Source: Serratia liquefaciens
GTDB taxonomy: Bacteria > Pseudomonadota > Gammaproteobacteria > Enterobacterales > Enterobacteriaceae
NCBI GenBank assembly: GCA_012719855.1
Contig: JAAXZN010000030.1
Coordinates: 1-35,963, forward strand
Reading direction: 5' to 3'
Length of the DNA stretch: 35,963 nucleotides
The translations under genes and the position numbers were made by a program. Below the pieces are notes generated by a model. That model searched no databases. It saw only the letters and a program-made list of their open reading frames with translations, and was not told where the DNA came from. Of this stretch, positions 19,415 through 27,029 are shown in pieces. How positions within the stretch are numbered: position 1 is the first letter of the stretch; every line of letters starts with the position of its first letter.

Positions 19415-20666
19415 CGCCTTTCTCCGCTTGCGGGATTTCACGGTAATTGAAGGTGAAGAAAAACAGCGCCGCTATCACCAGTGCGCCGATGGCCGGATAC
19501 CACCAGAAGCTCTGCCACTGCGGCAGCGCCGCCGCCCCCTCTGCCGTCACCATTCGATTAAACAGCGCACCGCTGATCTGCGAACCGATCAGCATGCCCA
19601 GCCCATAGGTAAACAACACCAGCAGACTCTGCGCCTGGCCCTTGACCTTGTCGCCCGCCACCTTGTCGGTGTAGATAAAACCAATCACGAAAAAGAAGTC
19701 GTAGCACATGCCGTGCAAAAGGATGCCGAGGTAAATCATCCAGCGCAGTTCCTCAGTGATACCCAACGCAAACATCACGTAGCGCAGGAACCACGACAGC
19801 ATGCCAATCAACAGCATCACTTTGATGCCCAACCGCGCGAACAGGAACGGGATCAACAGCATAAAGAACAGTTCGGACATCTGCCCCAGCGACATCACGC
19901 CACCGACGTTGCTAAATCCCGTGGCGGCAACGAACGGCGCGGCGTAGGCATAGTAGGCCGCCAACGGGATAGAGATCAGCGTCGCGCAGATGATAAACAC
20001 CAGAAAGTGCCGTTGCTTCAGCATGGCAAAGGCATCGGCGCACAGCAGGTCGCGCATTTTTACCGGTTTGCCACGTTCCGGCGCCGGGGTGTGTGGCAGG
20101 GTGAAGCTGTAGATAGCCAGCACCAGCGAAGCGACCGCCGCCAGCGTGAAAATGCCGGTGCTGTCGGACAACCCGCTGGCGCCGACGATCAGCCCGGCGA
20201 CAATCCAGCCGAAGGTCCCGAACGCCCGCACCACGGGAAATGCCTTTTCACTGTTGCTCAGGCTGTAAAACGCGACGTTGTTGCTAAGGGCGATCGTCGG
20301 CATATAGCACAGCATATAGCCGAAGATGATCCACAGCAGGCCGCTTTGCCCACTGCTGAAAAAACCCGGCATCAGCCAAAGCAACCCGGCACCGATCAGG
20401 TGCAGTACGCCCAGTACCTTCTGCGAGGCAAAGAAACGATCCACCAGCATGCCCAGCACGAACGGCGAAAGAATCGACGCGATCGGCCCGGTGGAATAAG
20501 CATCGCCGATGATTGCCGCCAGGCCGAACTTGCCCATCACTACGCCGAGCGTGACGTACCAGGCGCCCCAAACAAAGAATTGCAGAAACATCATCAGTGC
20601 CAGCCGCGGCACTACCCATTTGAATGTGGCGCTGTTGGCCCCCAGGGCCGCGCTGTCAGTTTGCAT
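19407..20666 (-). CDS. MFS transporter, nucleoside:H+ symporter (NupG/YegT-like) family
   Basis: Predicted inner-membrane importer with about 12 membrane segments in 419 residues. I chose the ATG at 20666 (MQTDSAALGANSATFKW), with a GGGGA site; the frame back to 20735 adds a polar His/Asn-rich stretch. The N-terminal LALMMFLQFFVWGAWYVTLG and the segment STGPIASILSPFVLGMLVDRFF are characteristic of the NupG/XapB/YegT group. The name says nucleoside, but its neighbours are sugar dehydrogenases and a sugar isomerase, so a glycoside or sugar substrate is more likely. It is the second gene of the operon, 31 bp after the GNAT gene. Confidence 0.85.
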   Translation of the reverse strand: MQTDSAALGANSATFKWVVPRLALMMFLQFFVWGAWYVTLGVVMGKFGLAAIIGDAYSTGPIASILSPFVLGMLVDRFFASQKVLGVLHLIGAGLLWLMPGFFSSGQSGLLWIIFGYMLCYMPTIALSNNVAFYSLSNSEKAFPVVRAFGTFGWIVAGLIVGASGLSDSTGIFTLAAVASLVLAIYSFTLPHTPAPERGKPVKMRDLLCADAFAMLKQRHFLVFIICATLISIPLAAYYAYAAPFVAATGFSNVGGVMSLGQMSELFFMLLIPFLFARLGIKVMLLIGMLSWFLRYVMFALGITEELRWMIYLGILLHGMCYDFFFVIGFIYTDKVAGDKVKGQAQSLLVLFTYGLGMLIGSQISGALFNRMVTAEGAAALPQWQSFWWYPAIGALVIAALFFFTFNYREIPQAEKGDD

Positions 20667-20697
20667 AATTTCCCCATTGGTATTGTTGTGGTGGTGG

Positions 20698-21615
20698 TTA
20701 ACCGCTTTCCGGCAGGAAGGACGGCATAACCACACCGCCGGGTTGCTGCGCCTGGCCTTTCACCTGCGCCAAATGCAATTCGCAAATCCTTCCGCCCCAC
20801 TGCAACAGCACCTGACTGAGGGCGGAACGCTGCGCCGGTACCAGCACCACCGGCGTGGTGCCGCGGTGATGCTGGTCCAGCATCCAACTGATCAACTCCA
20901 GGGCGATCTCTTCGCTGTGGCTGCAGCCCGGCCCCAACATGCGTGAAGCCGGATGCGACACCGACGCCAGATAGCCGCCAATCACGCCGTCCAGCTCCCA
21001 CACGGCGATACGCCACAGCCCGCTGGTGTCGTTAAGGAAATGGTCGATATCGCGACGGCGTTCAATGCCCAGCAGCGTTCGCTCCAATTGCAAAATGCCG
21101 GGCAGATCGCCCTGCTGAGCGGCACGTACCCTGCCGTGCGTCAGCCGTGGAAAAGAGAACCCCAGCGTCGGCACCGGGATCGCCATATCCTGATAAATCG
21201 CATAGGGCGTGAAGCCGGCACGGTGGTACAACGCGTAGGAGTCCAGATTTAACGCGCTGGAAATCAGGCGTATCGGTAGCGATCCCGCCAGCTCATCGGC
21301 TTTCGCCATCAGCTGCGCGGCGATACCGCGACCGAAGTAATCGGGATGCACATTCATGATGCCCAGCCCGAGGTGTGTCTCACGAGGATGGAAAAAGCAG
21401 GAGCCGCACAGTACGCCCTGCTCATCGCGTGCAATCCAGTGCTGGCCGGGATCCAGTTGGCGATAGACGTCAACGAACAGCCCACAGCTGGCCGGCTCTG
21501 CGGTAAAAATGGCCCCTCTGCCTTGGCGTTGGTACCAGGCATTGGTCGACAGATGAATCAGCTGCGCGATTTCCGGGCGATCGCCGCTTTCCGCTACCCT
21601 CAGTTGCACCTGCAT
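20698..21615 (-). CDS. Tandem GNAT-domain N-acetyltransferase-like protein
   Basis: Predicted cytoplasmic acetyltransferase of 305 residues with two GNAT-like halves. The N-terminal half (about 5-150) has the acetyl-CoA-binding signature region GLGIMNVHPDYFGRGIAAQLM and YHRAGF. The C-terminal half (about 160-290) starts GRVRAAQQGDLPGILQLER and includes WELDGVIGGYLASVSHP. The start ATG at 21615 has an AGAGGTGG site. It is the first gene of the sugar operon and lies directly behind the two operators. Its substrate is unknown; such proteins sometimes acetylate a pathway sugar or detoxify an analogue, but that is speculation here. Confidence 0.78.
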   Translation of the reverse strand: MQVQLRVAESGDRPEIAQLIHLSTNAWYQRQGRGAIFTAEPASCGLFVDVYRQLDPGQHWIARDEQGVLCGSCFFHPRETHLGLGIMNVHPDYFGRGIAAQLMAKADELAGSLPIRLISSALNLDSYALYHRAGFTPYAIYQDMAIPVPTLGFSFPRLTHGRVRAAQQGDLPGILQLERTLLGIERRRDIDHFLNDTSGLWRIAVWELDGVIGGYLASVSHPASRMLGPGCSHSEEIALELISWMLDQHHRGTTPVVLVPAQRSALSQVLLQWGGRICELHLAQVKGQAQQPGGVVMPSFLPESG

Positions 21616-21668
21616 CCGCCACCTCTTTTCAGATTATGGGTTCAGCGAAATACCGCGAAATCGTAAAA

Positions 21669-21682
21669 TGTAATCGATTTCA
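21669..21682. promoter_or_regulatory. LacI-family operator O1
   Basis: TGTAATCGATTTCA, a 14-bp near-palindrome centred on the CG step as in many LacI-family operators. With its flanks (21665-21686) the symmetry extends to 22 bp with only one mismatched pair. It lies about 54 bp upstream of the GNAT start, probably just downstream of the transcription start. Confidence 0.75.
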
Positions 21683-21698
21683 TTTTCACCATGAGCAA

Positions 21699-21726
21699 AA
21701 TGTAATCGATTTCTTTTTTTCAGCAA
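21699..21726 (-). promoter_or_regulatory. Candidate promoter of the sugar operon
   Basis: On the minus strand -35 TTGCTG (21721-21726), 16-bp spacer and -10 TACATT (21699-21704). Operator O2 overlaps the -10 and spacer, and O1 would fall just after the start point, an arrangement that fits repression by the divergent LacI-family protein. The promoter match is moderate. Confidence 0.45.
21701..21714. promoter_or_regulatory. LacI-family operator O2
   Basis: TGTAATCGATTTCT repeats O1 with one change, and the AAAA on its left flank is also shared. It starts 32 bp from O1, about three turns of DNA, so two repressor dimers could bind on the same face. Confidence 0.7.
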
Positions 21727-21764
21727 CCCGATTAATGTGATAAGAGGGGCTGATAAGATGAATT

Positions 21765-21780
21765 TGTAATCAACATCACA
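21765..21780. promoter_or_regulatory. Candidate CRP site between the divergent GNAT and lacI-like promoters
   Basis: TGTAA-TCAACA-TCACA differs from the CRP core TGTGA-N6-TCACA at one base, and the flanks are A/T-rich. Its centre is about 80 bp upstream of the predicted start of the sugar operon, a spacing in the range used by class I CRP sites. The window itself encodes CRP. Binding is inferred. Confidence 0.5.
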
Positions 21781-21858
21781 ATCCTGAGGTCAGGCGCAGA
21801 CATTTTTCCGTGCTTGAGCATATTGTTCGGGGCAAATGGGCAGAAGGAACAGCAAACC

Positions 21859-22839
21859 ATGTCGATCGAAAAGGTGGCGAAACTCGCCGGCGTCTCCGCC
21901 GCGACCGTTTCACGGGTGTTGAACGGCCAGCAGATCGTCAAACCGGCCACTCGCGACAAGGTACTGGCCGCGATCCGCGCCTGCGACTATCAGCCCAACC
22001 TGCTGGCGCGTCAGTTGCGCACCTCACGTAGCCGCATGTTGCTGGTGCTGGTTTCCAGTATCACCAACCCCTTCTGCTCGCTGGTAGTACGCGGTATCGA
22101 AGAGGAGGCTGAACGTCACGGCTACCACATTTTGCTGTGCAACTCTGAATCCAATCCGACGCGGGAATCCGCCTACCTCAGCCTGCTGAGCGGCAAGGTG
22201 GTCGACGGTGTCATTACCATGGACGCCGTCAGTTGCCTGCCCGGCCTGACCGCGATGATCGGCGATTTCCCCTGGGTACAATGCGGTGAAGGCGATCCCG
22301 AGTTCCGCGCCTCCTCGGTGACCATCGACAATCATCAGGCGGCGATGGCCGGCGTACGTTATTTGGTCGCGCAGGGCCGGCAACGTATTGCTCTGATCAA
22401 CAGCGACATGCGCTATCTCTATTCACAGCAGCGGGAGCAGGGTTATCGACAGGCGCTGGCCGAAGCCAAACTGGACTATTGCCGGGTGGAATACGTCGAA
22501 GGATTGGAATATGCCGCCGGTGCGCTGGCGATGAACCGCCTGCTGGACGCGGAGCCACGCCCGGATGCGGTCTTTGCCATTTCGGACGTGATTGCCGGCG
22601 GGGCAATGAGCAGCTTGCACCAACAAGGGTTGCGCATCCCCGAACAGGTCGCAGTGATGGGCTTTGACGGTGTGCCTTTTGGCGCCATTACCACCCCGCC
22701 GCTGACCACCGTCGAACAGCCGATGCATCAATTCGGCGTGCGCAGCGTGCAGCTGCTGCTGGAAAAAATCAAGGATCCGCAACAGCCGCCACGCAATGAC
22801 GTGCTCGAATGGCGGCTGGTAGAACGCGGTTCGGCCTGA
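21859..22839 (+). CDS. LacI/GalR family transcriptional regulator
   Basis: Predicted repressor of 326 residues. I chose the ATG at 21859 because it places the HTH at residues 3-22 (IEKVAKLAGVSAATVSRVLN), as is normal. A frame from 21814 adds 15 residues before it. The hinge helix region QPNLLARQLRTSRS is followed by a periplasmic-binding-protein-like sensor domain (about 58-320; LVLVSSITNPFCSLVVRGIEEEA, VMGFDGVPFGAITTPPLTTVEQP). It is divergent from the sugar operon, with two matching operators between them, so it is very likely the operon's local regulator. It resembles CytR and GntR-like members but I cannot assign a ligand. Confidence 0.9.
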   Translation: MSIEKVAKLAGVSAATVSRVLNGQQIVKPATRDKVLAAIRACDYQPNLLARQLRTSRSRMLLVLVSSITNPFCSLVVRGIEEEAERHGYHILLCNSESNPTRESAYLSLLSGKVVDGVITMDAVSCLPGLTAMIGDFPWVQCGEGDPEFRASSVTIDNHQAAMAGVRYLVAQGRQRIALINSDMRYLYSQQREQGYRQALAEAKLDYCRVEYVEGLEYAAGALAMNRLLDAEPRPDAVFAISDVIAGGAMSSLHQQGLRIPEQVAVMGFDGVPFGAITTPPLTTVEQPMHQFGVRSVQLLLEKIKDPQQPPRNDVLEWRLVERGSA

Positions 22840-23622
22840 TTACAGGCTCAGTTCGCCACGCAAAAAAATCTGCGCATCGCCGCCTATCAGGGTACGGTCG
22901 CCTTTCAGTTCACAGAACAGCTCACCGCCGCGCGCCGAAATCTGCCGCGCGTGTAATTGGTGACGGCCGAGACGTGCGCTCCAGTAAGGCATCAACGTGC
23001 AGTGTGCAGAGCCGGTGACCGGATCCTCACCGCCGTCCAGCGTGAAATAGCGCGAAACGAAATCCACCGTTTCGCCCGGGGCGCTGGAGATCACCGCGCG
23101 ACCAGCCAAAGCAATTAACGCCGGGATAGCCGGCTGCAGCGCCCGCACCTGCGCTTCGTTTTCCAGCACCACCAGCAGCGCATTGGCTTGCCACACTTCC
23201 TGCGGTTCAATGCCCAACAGCTCTGTCAGCCCGGCAGGCGTCGCGATTTTTTGCGGCGGTCGGGACGGAAAATCCAGGATCAAGCGTTCGCCATCTTCGG
23301 CGTCGCGCTTAACGTACAAATCACCGCTGGCCGAACGGAAACGGATATCCTGCAACGCCGGATTGACCGCGCTGAGCATCACGTGCGCCGCCGCCAGCGT
23401 ACCGTGGCCGCACAGATCCACCTCGCGCTGGGGAGTGAACCAGCGGATGGCCGACATATCGCCATCGTCCCAGACAAAACTGGTTTCCGGCAGATTCAGC
23501 TCATTGGCGATCGCTTGCATCTCGGCGGTCGACAACGGCTGTTTCAGCAGGCATACGCCGGCCGGATTGCCGCGAAGTCCTTCGCCGGTGAAGGCCACTA
23601 CGTGGAAGTAATTTTCTGCCAT
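22840..23622 (-). CDS. PhzF family isomerase-like protein
   Basis: Member of the PhzF/DapF-fold family, 260 residues. I chose the ATG at 23622 (MAENYFHVVAF), with an AAGGAG site; upstream in-frame codons to 23655 are not supported. The conserved residues are visible: NPAGVCLL, LPETSFVW with the catalytic-position Glu46, DLCGHGTLAAAH and GGEDPVTGSAHC. PhzF itself isomerises a phenazine precursor, but most relatives have unknown substrates and no other phenazine genes are nearby. Its stop codon directly abuts the stop of the convergent lacI-like gene. It is probably co-transcribed with the exporter gene 10 bp upstream. Confidence 0.87.
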   Translation of the reverse strand: MAENYFHVVAFTGEGLRGNPAGVCLLKQPLSTAEMQAIANELNLPETSFVWDDGDMSAIRWFTPQREVDLCGHGTLAAAHVMLSAVNPALQDIRFRSASGDLYVKRDAEDGERLILDFPSRPPQKIATPAGLTELLGIEPQEVWQANALLVVLENEAQVRALQPAIPALIALAGRAVISSAPGETVDFVSRYFTLDGGEDPVTGSAHCTLMPYWSARLGRHQLHARQISARGGELFCELKGDRTLIGGDAQIFLRGELSL

Positions 23623-23632
23623 CCGCAACTCC

Positions 23633-24235
23633 TTAATGCCAGATGAGTAACACACAGGCCGCCGTCAGCAGCCCCATAGACACATTAAAGATGATCCAGG
23701 CCTTTTTGCTGCGTAACAGGCGACCAATCACCGTGCCGAATCCGAGCCAAATCACGCCGGCGACGATATTCACCACCAAAATGCCCAGCGAGATCGCCAC
23801 AATCGACGAGTTGTACCTGTCGCCTGCCAGGCTAAAACTGGCCACCGCCCCCAGCGCCATCAGCCAGGCCTTGGGGTTAAGGAACTGCAACAGCCAGCCC
23901 TGATACAAGCGTATCGGTTTGGGCGGTGCCACGTCGGTCTCCAGCTTTTCATAGGCGGCCGTGGCCACTTTCCACGCCAGCCATAACAGGTACAGGCTGC
24001 CGAGGATTTTCAGCACCAGGTGCAGCGCAGGGTAAACCAGGATCAGGCTGCCGACCCCGAACGCCACCAGCAGCAAAATGCTTTGCATGCCCAGCATGAT
24101 GCCCATCATCAACAGCAGCGAGCGCATAAAGCCAAAATTGGCGCCGGAGGTGGTCAGCAGCATATTATTAGGGCCTGGCGTGATGGCGGCGACCCACAGG
24201 AAGCCTAACATCGAAAGAAATAAACTCGGTTCCAT
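23633..24235 (-). CDS. LysE/RhtB family amino acid exporter
   Basis: Predicted inner-membrane exporter of amino acids or derivatives, 200 residues with about six membrane segments. I chose the ATG at 24235 (MEPSLFLSMLGFLWVAAITPGPNNML), with a GAGGAG site. The family signature TPGPNNMLL near 20-28 and FLNPKAWLMALGAV near 125 are present. It diverges from yheT over 119 bp and precedes the PhzF-like gene by 10 bp, so the two may form a small detoxification or overflow unit. The exported substrate is unknown. Confidence 0.87.
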   Translation of the reverse strand: MEPSLFLSMLGFLWVAAITPGPNNMLLTTSGANFGFMRSLLLMMGIMLGMQSILLLVAFGVGSLILVYPALHLVLKILGSLYLLWLAWKVATAAYEKLETDVAPPKPIRLYQGWLLQFLNPKAWLMALGAVASFSLAGDRYNSSIVAISLGILVVNIVAGVIWLGFGTVIGRLLRSKKAWIIFNVSMGLLTAACVLLIWH

Positions 24236-24354
24236 GAGGCGGGTGCTCCTCACCCAGGGTGATTTTTTGCAGTATTATTGTCAGTTCAGGATAGTGAAGC
24301 TAACAGCGCACTATTAATCCCACAATAGCCGCCAATAAGATTTTTACTCAGGTT

Positions 24355-25335
24355 ATGCATGAATCCTTTCGCCCTTTGACCGGGGCCAGTAATCCGCATC
24401 TGCAGACGCTGCTGCCACGGCTGGTGCGTCGCCGAGTGCAGCTCAAACCGCACTGGCAGCGGCTGGAGTTACCCGACGGCGACTTTGTCGATCTCGCCTG
24501 GAGCGAAGATCCGGCTCAGGCTGCCGGCAAACCGCGCGTGGTGCTGTTCCACGGGCTGGAAGGCAACTTCTACAGCCCCTACGCTCATGGTCAACTCAAC
24601 GCCTGGCGTGAAAAAGGCTGGCTTGGCGTGGTGATGCATTTTCGCGGTTGCAGCGGCGTGCCGAACCGCAAGCAGCGCATCTATCACTCCGGAGAAACGG
24701 AAGATGCGCGTTTCTTCCTGCAGTGGCTGCGCGCGACCTACGGTGAAACGCCCACCGCCGCGGTCGGCGTCTCGCTCGGCGGCAACATGCTGGCCTGCTA
24801 CCTGGCGCAGCAGGGGGCGGAAAGCCTGCTGCAGGCGGCGGTCGTGGTCTCCGCGCCGCTGATGCTGGAGCCCTGTTCGTGGCGTATGGAACAAGGCTTC
24901 TCGCGCGTTTATCAGCGCTATCTGCTCGGGCAGTTAAAACAAAACGCCACTCGCAAGCTGCTGTACTATCCTGATACCCTGCCGCTCAAACTGCCGCAGC
25001 TCAAGGCGTTGCGCCGGATCCGCGACTTTGACGATGCCATTACTTCGCGCATCCACGGCTTCAGCGATGCCAGCGATTATTACCGTCGTTGCAGCGCCCT
25101 GCCGCTGTTGCCGACGATCCAGACGCCGTTATTGATCATCCATGCCAAAGACGATCCCTTTATGACCGACGAAGTGATCCCCGAAGTCGCCACGCTACCG
25201 CACAACATTGAGTATCAGTTGACCGAGTTTGGCGGCCACGTCGGTTTTGTCGGCGGCACCTTGAAACACCCCCAAATGTGGCTGGAATACCGTATTCCAT
25301 CCTGGCTTTCCCCTTATCTGGACACCGCCAAGTGA
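24355..25335 (+). CDS. yheT: YheT family alpha/beta hydrolase
   Basis: Predicted cytoplasmic alpha/beta hydrolase of the YheT/ABHD1-3 esterase family, 326 residues. The catalytic triad is visible: Ser140 in GVSLGGN, Asp266 or Asp267 in IIHAKDDPF and His295 in GGHVGFVGG. The oxyanion region FHGLEG lies near 65-70, and the conserved [13 protein letters not shown] follows. The start [10 protein letters not shown] is slightly shorter at the N-terminus than E. coli YheT (340). Its stop overlaps the yheU start. It marks the point where the conserved enteric gene order resumes after the accessory block. Confidence 0.94.
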   Translation: MHESFRPLTGASNPHLQTLLPRLVRRRVQLKPHWQRLELPDGDFVDLAWSEDPAQAAGKPRVVLFHGLEGNFYSPYAHGQLNAWREKGWLGVVMHFRGCSGVPNRKQRIYHSGETEDARFFLQWLRATYGETPTAAVGVSLGGNMLACYLAQQGAESLLQAAVVVSAPLMLEPCSWRMEQGFSRVYQRYLLGQLKQNATRKLLYYPDTLPLKLPQLKALRRIRDFDDAITSRIHGFSDASDYYRRCSALPLLPTIQTPLLIIHAKDDPFMTDEVIPEVATLPHNIEYQLTEFGGHVGFVGGTLKHPQMWLEYRIPSWLSPYLDTAK

Positions 25336-25565
25336 TTATCCCCTGGAAAGAACTGGAAACTGAGACCCTGAACAGCCTGATCGAGTCCTTTGTGTTACGC
25401 GAAGGCACCGACTACGGCGAGCACGAACGTTCGCTGGAACAGAAAGTGGAAGACGTGCGCCGCCAGTTGAAAAACGGCGAGGTGTTGCTGGTTTGGTCAG
25501 AACTGCATGAAACCGTCAACATCATGCCGCGCGGCCAGTTCCGCGCCGGGCAGGAAGAAATTTAG
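25332..25565 (+). CDS. yheU: YheU family conserved protein
   Basis: Small conserved protein of unknown function (UPF0270 family), 77 residues. I chose the GTG at 25332, giving [25 protein letters not shown], because it matches the E. coli N-terminus MLIPW. It also overlaps the yheT stop as GTGA. A frame from 25278 would add 18 residues inside yheT. The conserved core [16 protein letters not shown] and [17 protein letters not shown] is complete. Translation is presumably coupled to yheT. Confidence 0.92.
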   Translation: MIIPWKELETETLNSLIESFVLREGTDYGEHERSLEQKVEDVRRQLKNGEVLLVWSELHETVNIMPRGQFRAGQEEI

Positions 25566-25715
25566 TGGCGATCGGTTCTATGACTGACGGAAAAAATCAG
25601 GTAACAATGCGTTATTGCAAACCAACGCGCGGAATTTTGCCCTTGGCGAAAGGGCGTCAAACAGACCAATAATCATATCTGACGCCTGCGCATTTAACAC
25701 GGAGTGACCTATACT

Positions 25716-26585
25716 ATGTCCGCCAAACATCCCGTTATCGCAGTGACCGGCTCCAGCGGGGCCGGCACCACCACCACCAGCGTGGCGTTCCGTAAAATCT
25801 TTCAGCAGTTGAACATCCGCGCCGCCGAGCTGGAAGGCGACAGCTTCCACCGCTACACCCGGCCGGAAATGGACGCGGCGATCCGCAAAGCGCGCGATCT
25901 CGGCCGCCATATCAGCTATTTTGGCCCCGAAGCCAATGACTTCGGCCTGCTGCAGCAAAGCTTTCTCGACTACGGCAAAAACGGCACCGGCCGCTCGCGC
26001 AAGTATCTGCATACCTACGATGAAGCGGTGCCCTATAACCAGGTTCCCGGCACCTTTACCCCCTGGGAAGCTTTGCCGGCACCCACCGACGTGCTGTTCT
26101 ACGAAGGATTGCACGGTGGCGTCGTGACCGAACACATCGACGTGGCCAAACACGTCGATCTGCTGGTTGGCGTGGTGCCGATCGTCAACCTGGAATGGAT
26201 CCAGAAGCTGATCCGCGATACCGGTGAGCGCGGCCACTCCCGCGAAGCGGTGATGGATTCGGTGGTTCGTTCGATGGAAGACTATATCAACTACATCACG
26301 CCGCAGTTCTCACGCACCCATATCAACTTCCAACGGGTGCCGACGGTAGACACCTCCAACCCGTTCGCCGCCAAGGCTATCCCTTCGCTGGACGAGAGCT
26401 TTGTGGTGATCCACTTCCGCGGACTGGACCAGATCGACTTCCCTTATCTGCTGGCGATGCTGCAGGGATCTTTTATCTCGCATATCAATACGCTGGTGGT
26501 GCCGGGTGGCAAAATGGGGCTGGCGATGGAGTTGATCATGGCGCCGTTGGTGCAGCGACTGCTGGAAGGAAAAAAAATCGAGTAG
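25716..26585 (+). CDS. prkB: Phosphoribulokinase-like protein PrkB
   Basis: Member of the phosphoribulokinase/uridine kinase superfamily, 289 residues, same length as the E. coli protein; its physiological substrate in enterics is not established. I chose the ATG at 25716 (MSAKHPVIAVTG). The P-loop is GSSGAGTTTT (12-21). It lacks the classical Lys, as in other members of this phosphoribulokinase group. SFHRYTRPEMD, SYFGPEANDF and FYEGLHGG follow in the expected order. The GGAG ribosome-binding site is rather far (11 bp). No RuBisCO or Calvin-cycle genes are nearby, so a CO2-fixation role is not implied. Confidence 0.93.
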   Translation: MSAKHPVIAVTGSSGAGTTTTSVAFRKIFQQLNIRAAELEGDSFHRYTRPEMDAAIRKARDLGRHISYFGPEANDFGLLQQSFLDYGKNGTGRSRKYLHTYDEAVPYNQVPGTFTPWEALPAPTDVLFYEGLHGGVVTEHIDVAKHVDLLVGVVPIVNLEWIQKLIRDTGERGHSREAVMDSVVRSMEDYINYITPQFSRTHINFQRVPTVDTSNPFAAKAIPSLDESFVVIHFRGLDQIDFPYLLAMLQGSFISHINTLVVPGGKMGLAMELIMAPLVQRLLEGKKIE

Positions 26586-26591
26586 CCGACA

Positions 26592-26612
26592 GGGCGCGGC
26601 ACAACCGCGCCC
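26592..26612. terminator. Terminator between prkB and yhfA
   Basis: Perfect 8-bp stem GGGCGCGG / CCGCGCCC with a 5-nt loop, followed by CTTTAT on the plus strand. It starts 6 bp after the prkB stop and lies 9 bp from the convergent yhfA stop, so it can serve prkB and probably both genes. Confidence 0.75.
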
Positions 26613-26621
26613 CTTTATCCG

Positions 26622-27029
26622 TTACGCCAGGTCGCGGATTTCAAAACTGTGGGTCACGCTGGCGGCTTTGCTCAGCATCAGTGAAACCGAACAGTACTTC
26701 TCGGCCGAGAGGTTCACCGCACGTTCCACGATCTTGTCGCTCAAATCTTTGCCGCTCACGATAAAATGCAGGTTGATGTGGGTAAACAACCGTGGCGCTT
26801 CTTCGCGACGTTCAGAGGTCAGCTTCACCTCGCAATCACGCACGTCATTACGCCCTTTTTGCAGGATCGACACCACGTCGATTGCACTGCATCCCCCTAC
26901 TGACATCAGCACCATTTCCATCGGACTGGGTGCTTTATCGCCGGCGTTGCCGTCCATCAATACCTGATGGCCAGACGCGGATTCGCCCAGAAACGTCAAC
27001 CCTTCCACCCACTTAACTCTTGCCTGCAT
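26622..27029 (-). CDS. yhfA: OsmC family protein YhfA
   Basis: OsmC/Ohr-fold protein of 135 residues. Relatives act as thiol peroxidases on organic hydroperoxides, but the function of YhfA itself is not established. I chose the ATG at 27029 (MQARVKWVEGLTFLGES), with a GGAG site, as in E. coli. The two family cysteines are present in GGCSAIDVV (about 46-54) and EKYCSVSLML (about 108-117). It diverges from crp, as in other enterics. Confidence 0.94.
   Translation of the reverse strand: MQARVKWVEGLTFLGESASGHQVLMDGNAGDKAPSPMEMVLMSVGGCSAIDVVSILQKGRNDVRDCEVKLTSERREEAPRLFTHINLHFIVSGKDLSDKIVERAVNLSAEKYCSVSLMLSKAASVTHSFEIRDLA

Noticed and set aside
19374-20729. 451-codon open frame on the plus strand opposite the MFS gene
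   Set aside because: Its product is Gln/His/Arg-rich with no domain pattern. The minus-strand frame encodes a clear 12-segment transporter with operon overlaps, so this is an antisense shadow.
12591-24235. The accessory block as a prophage or integrative element
   Set aside because: There is no integrase, tRNA end, direct-repeat boundary or phage gene; all genes are metabolic or regulatory.
25716-26585. prkB as evidence for CO2 fixation
   Set aside because: Enteric PrkB proteins occur without RuBisCO, and no Calvin-cycle genes are in the window.
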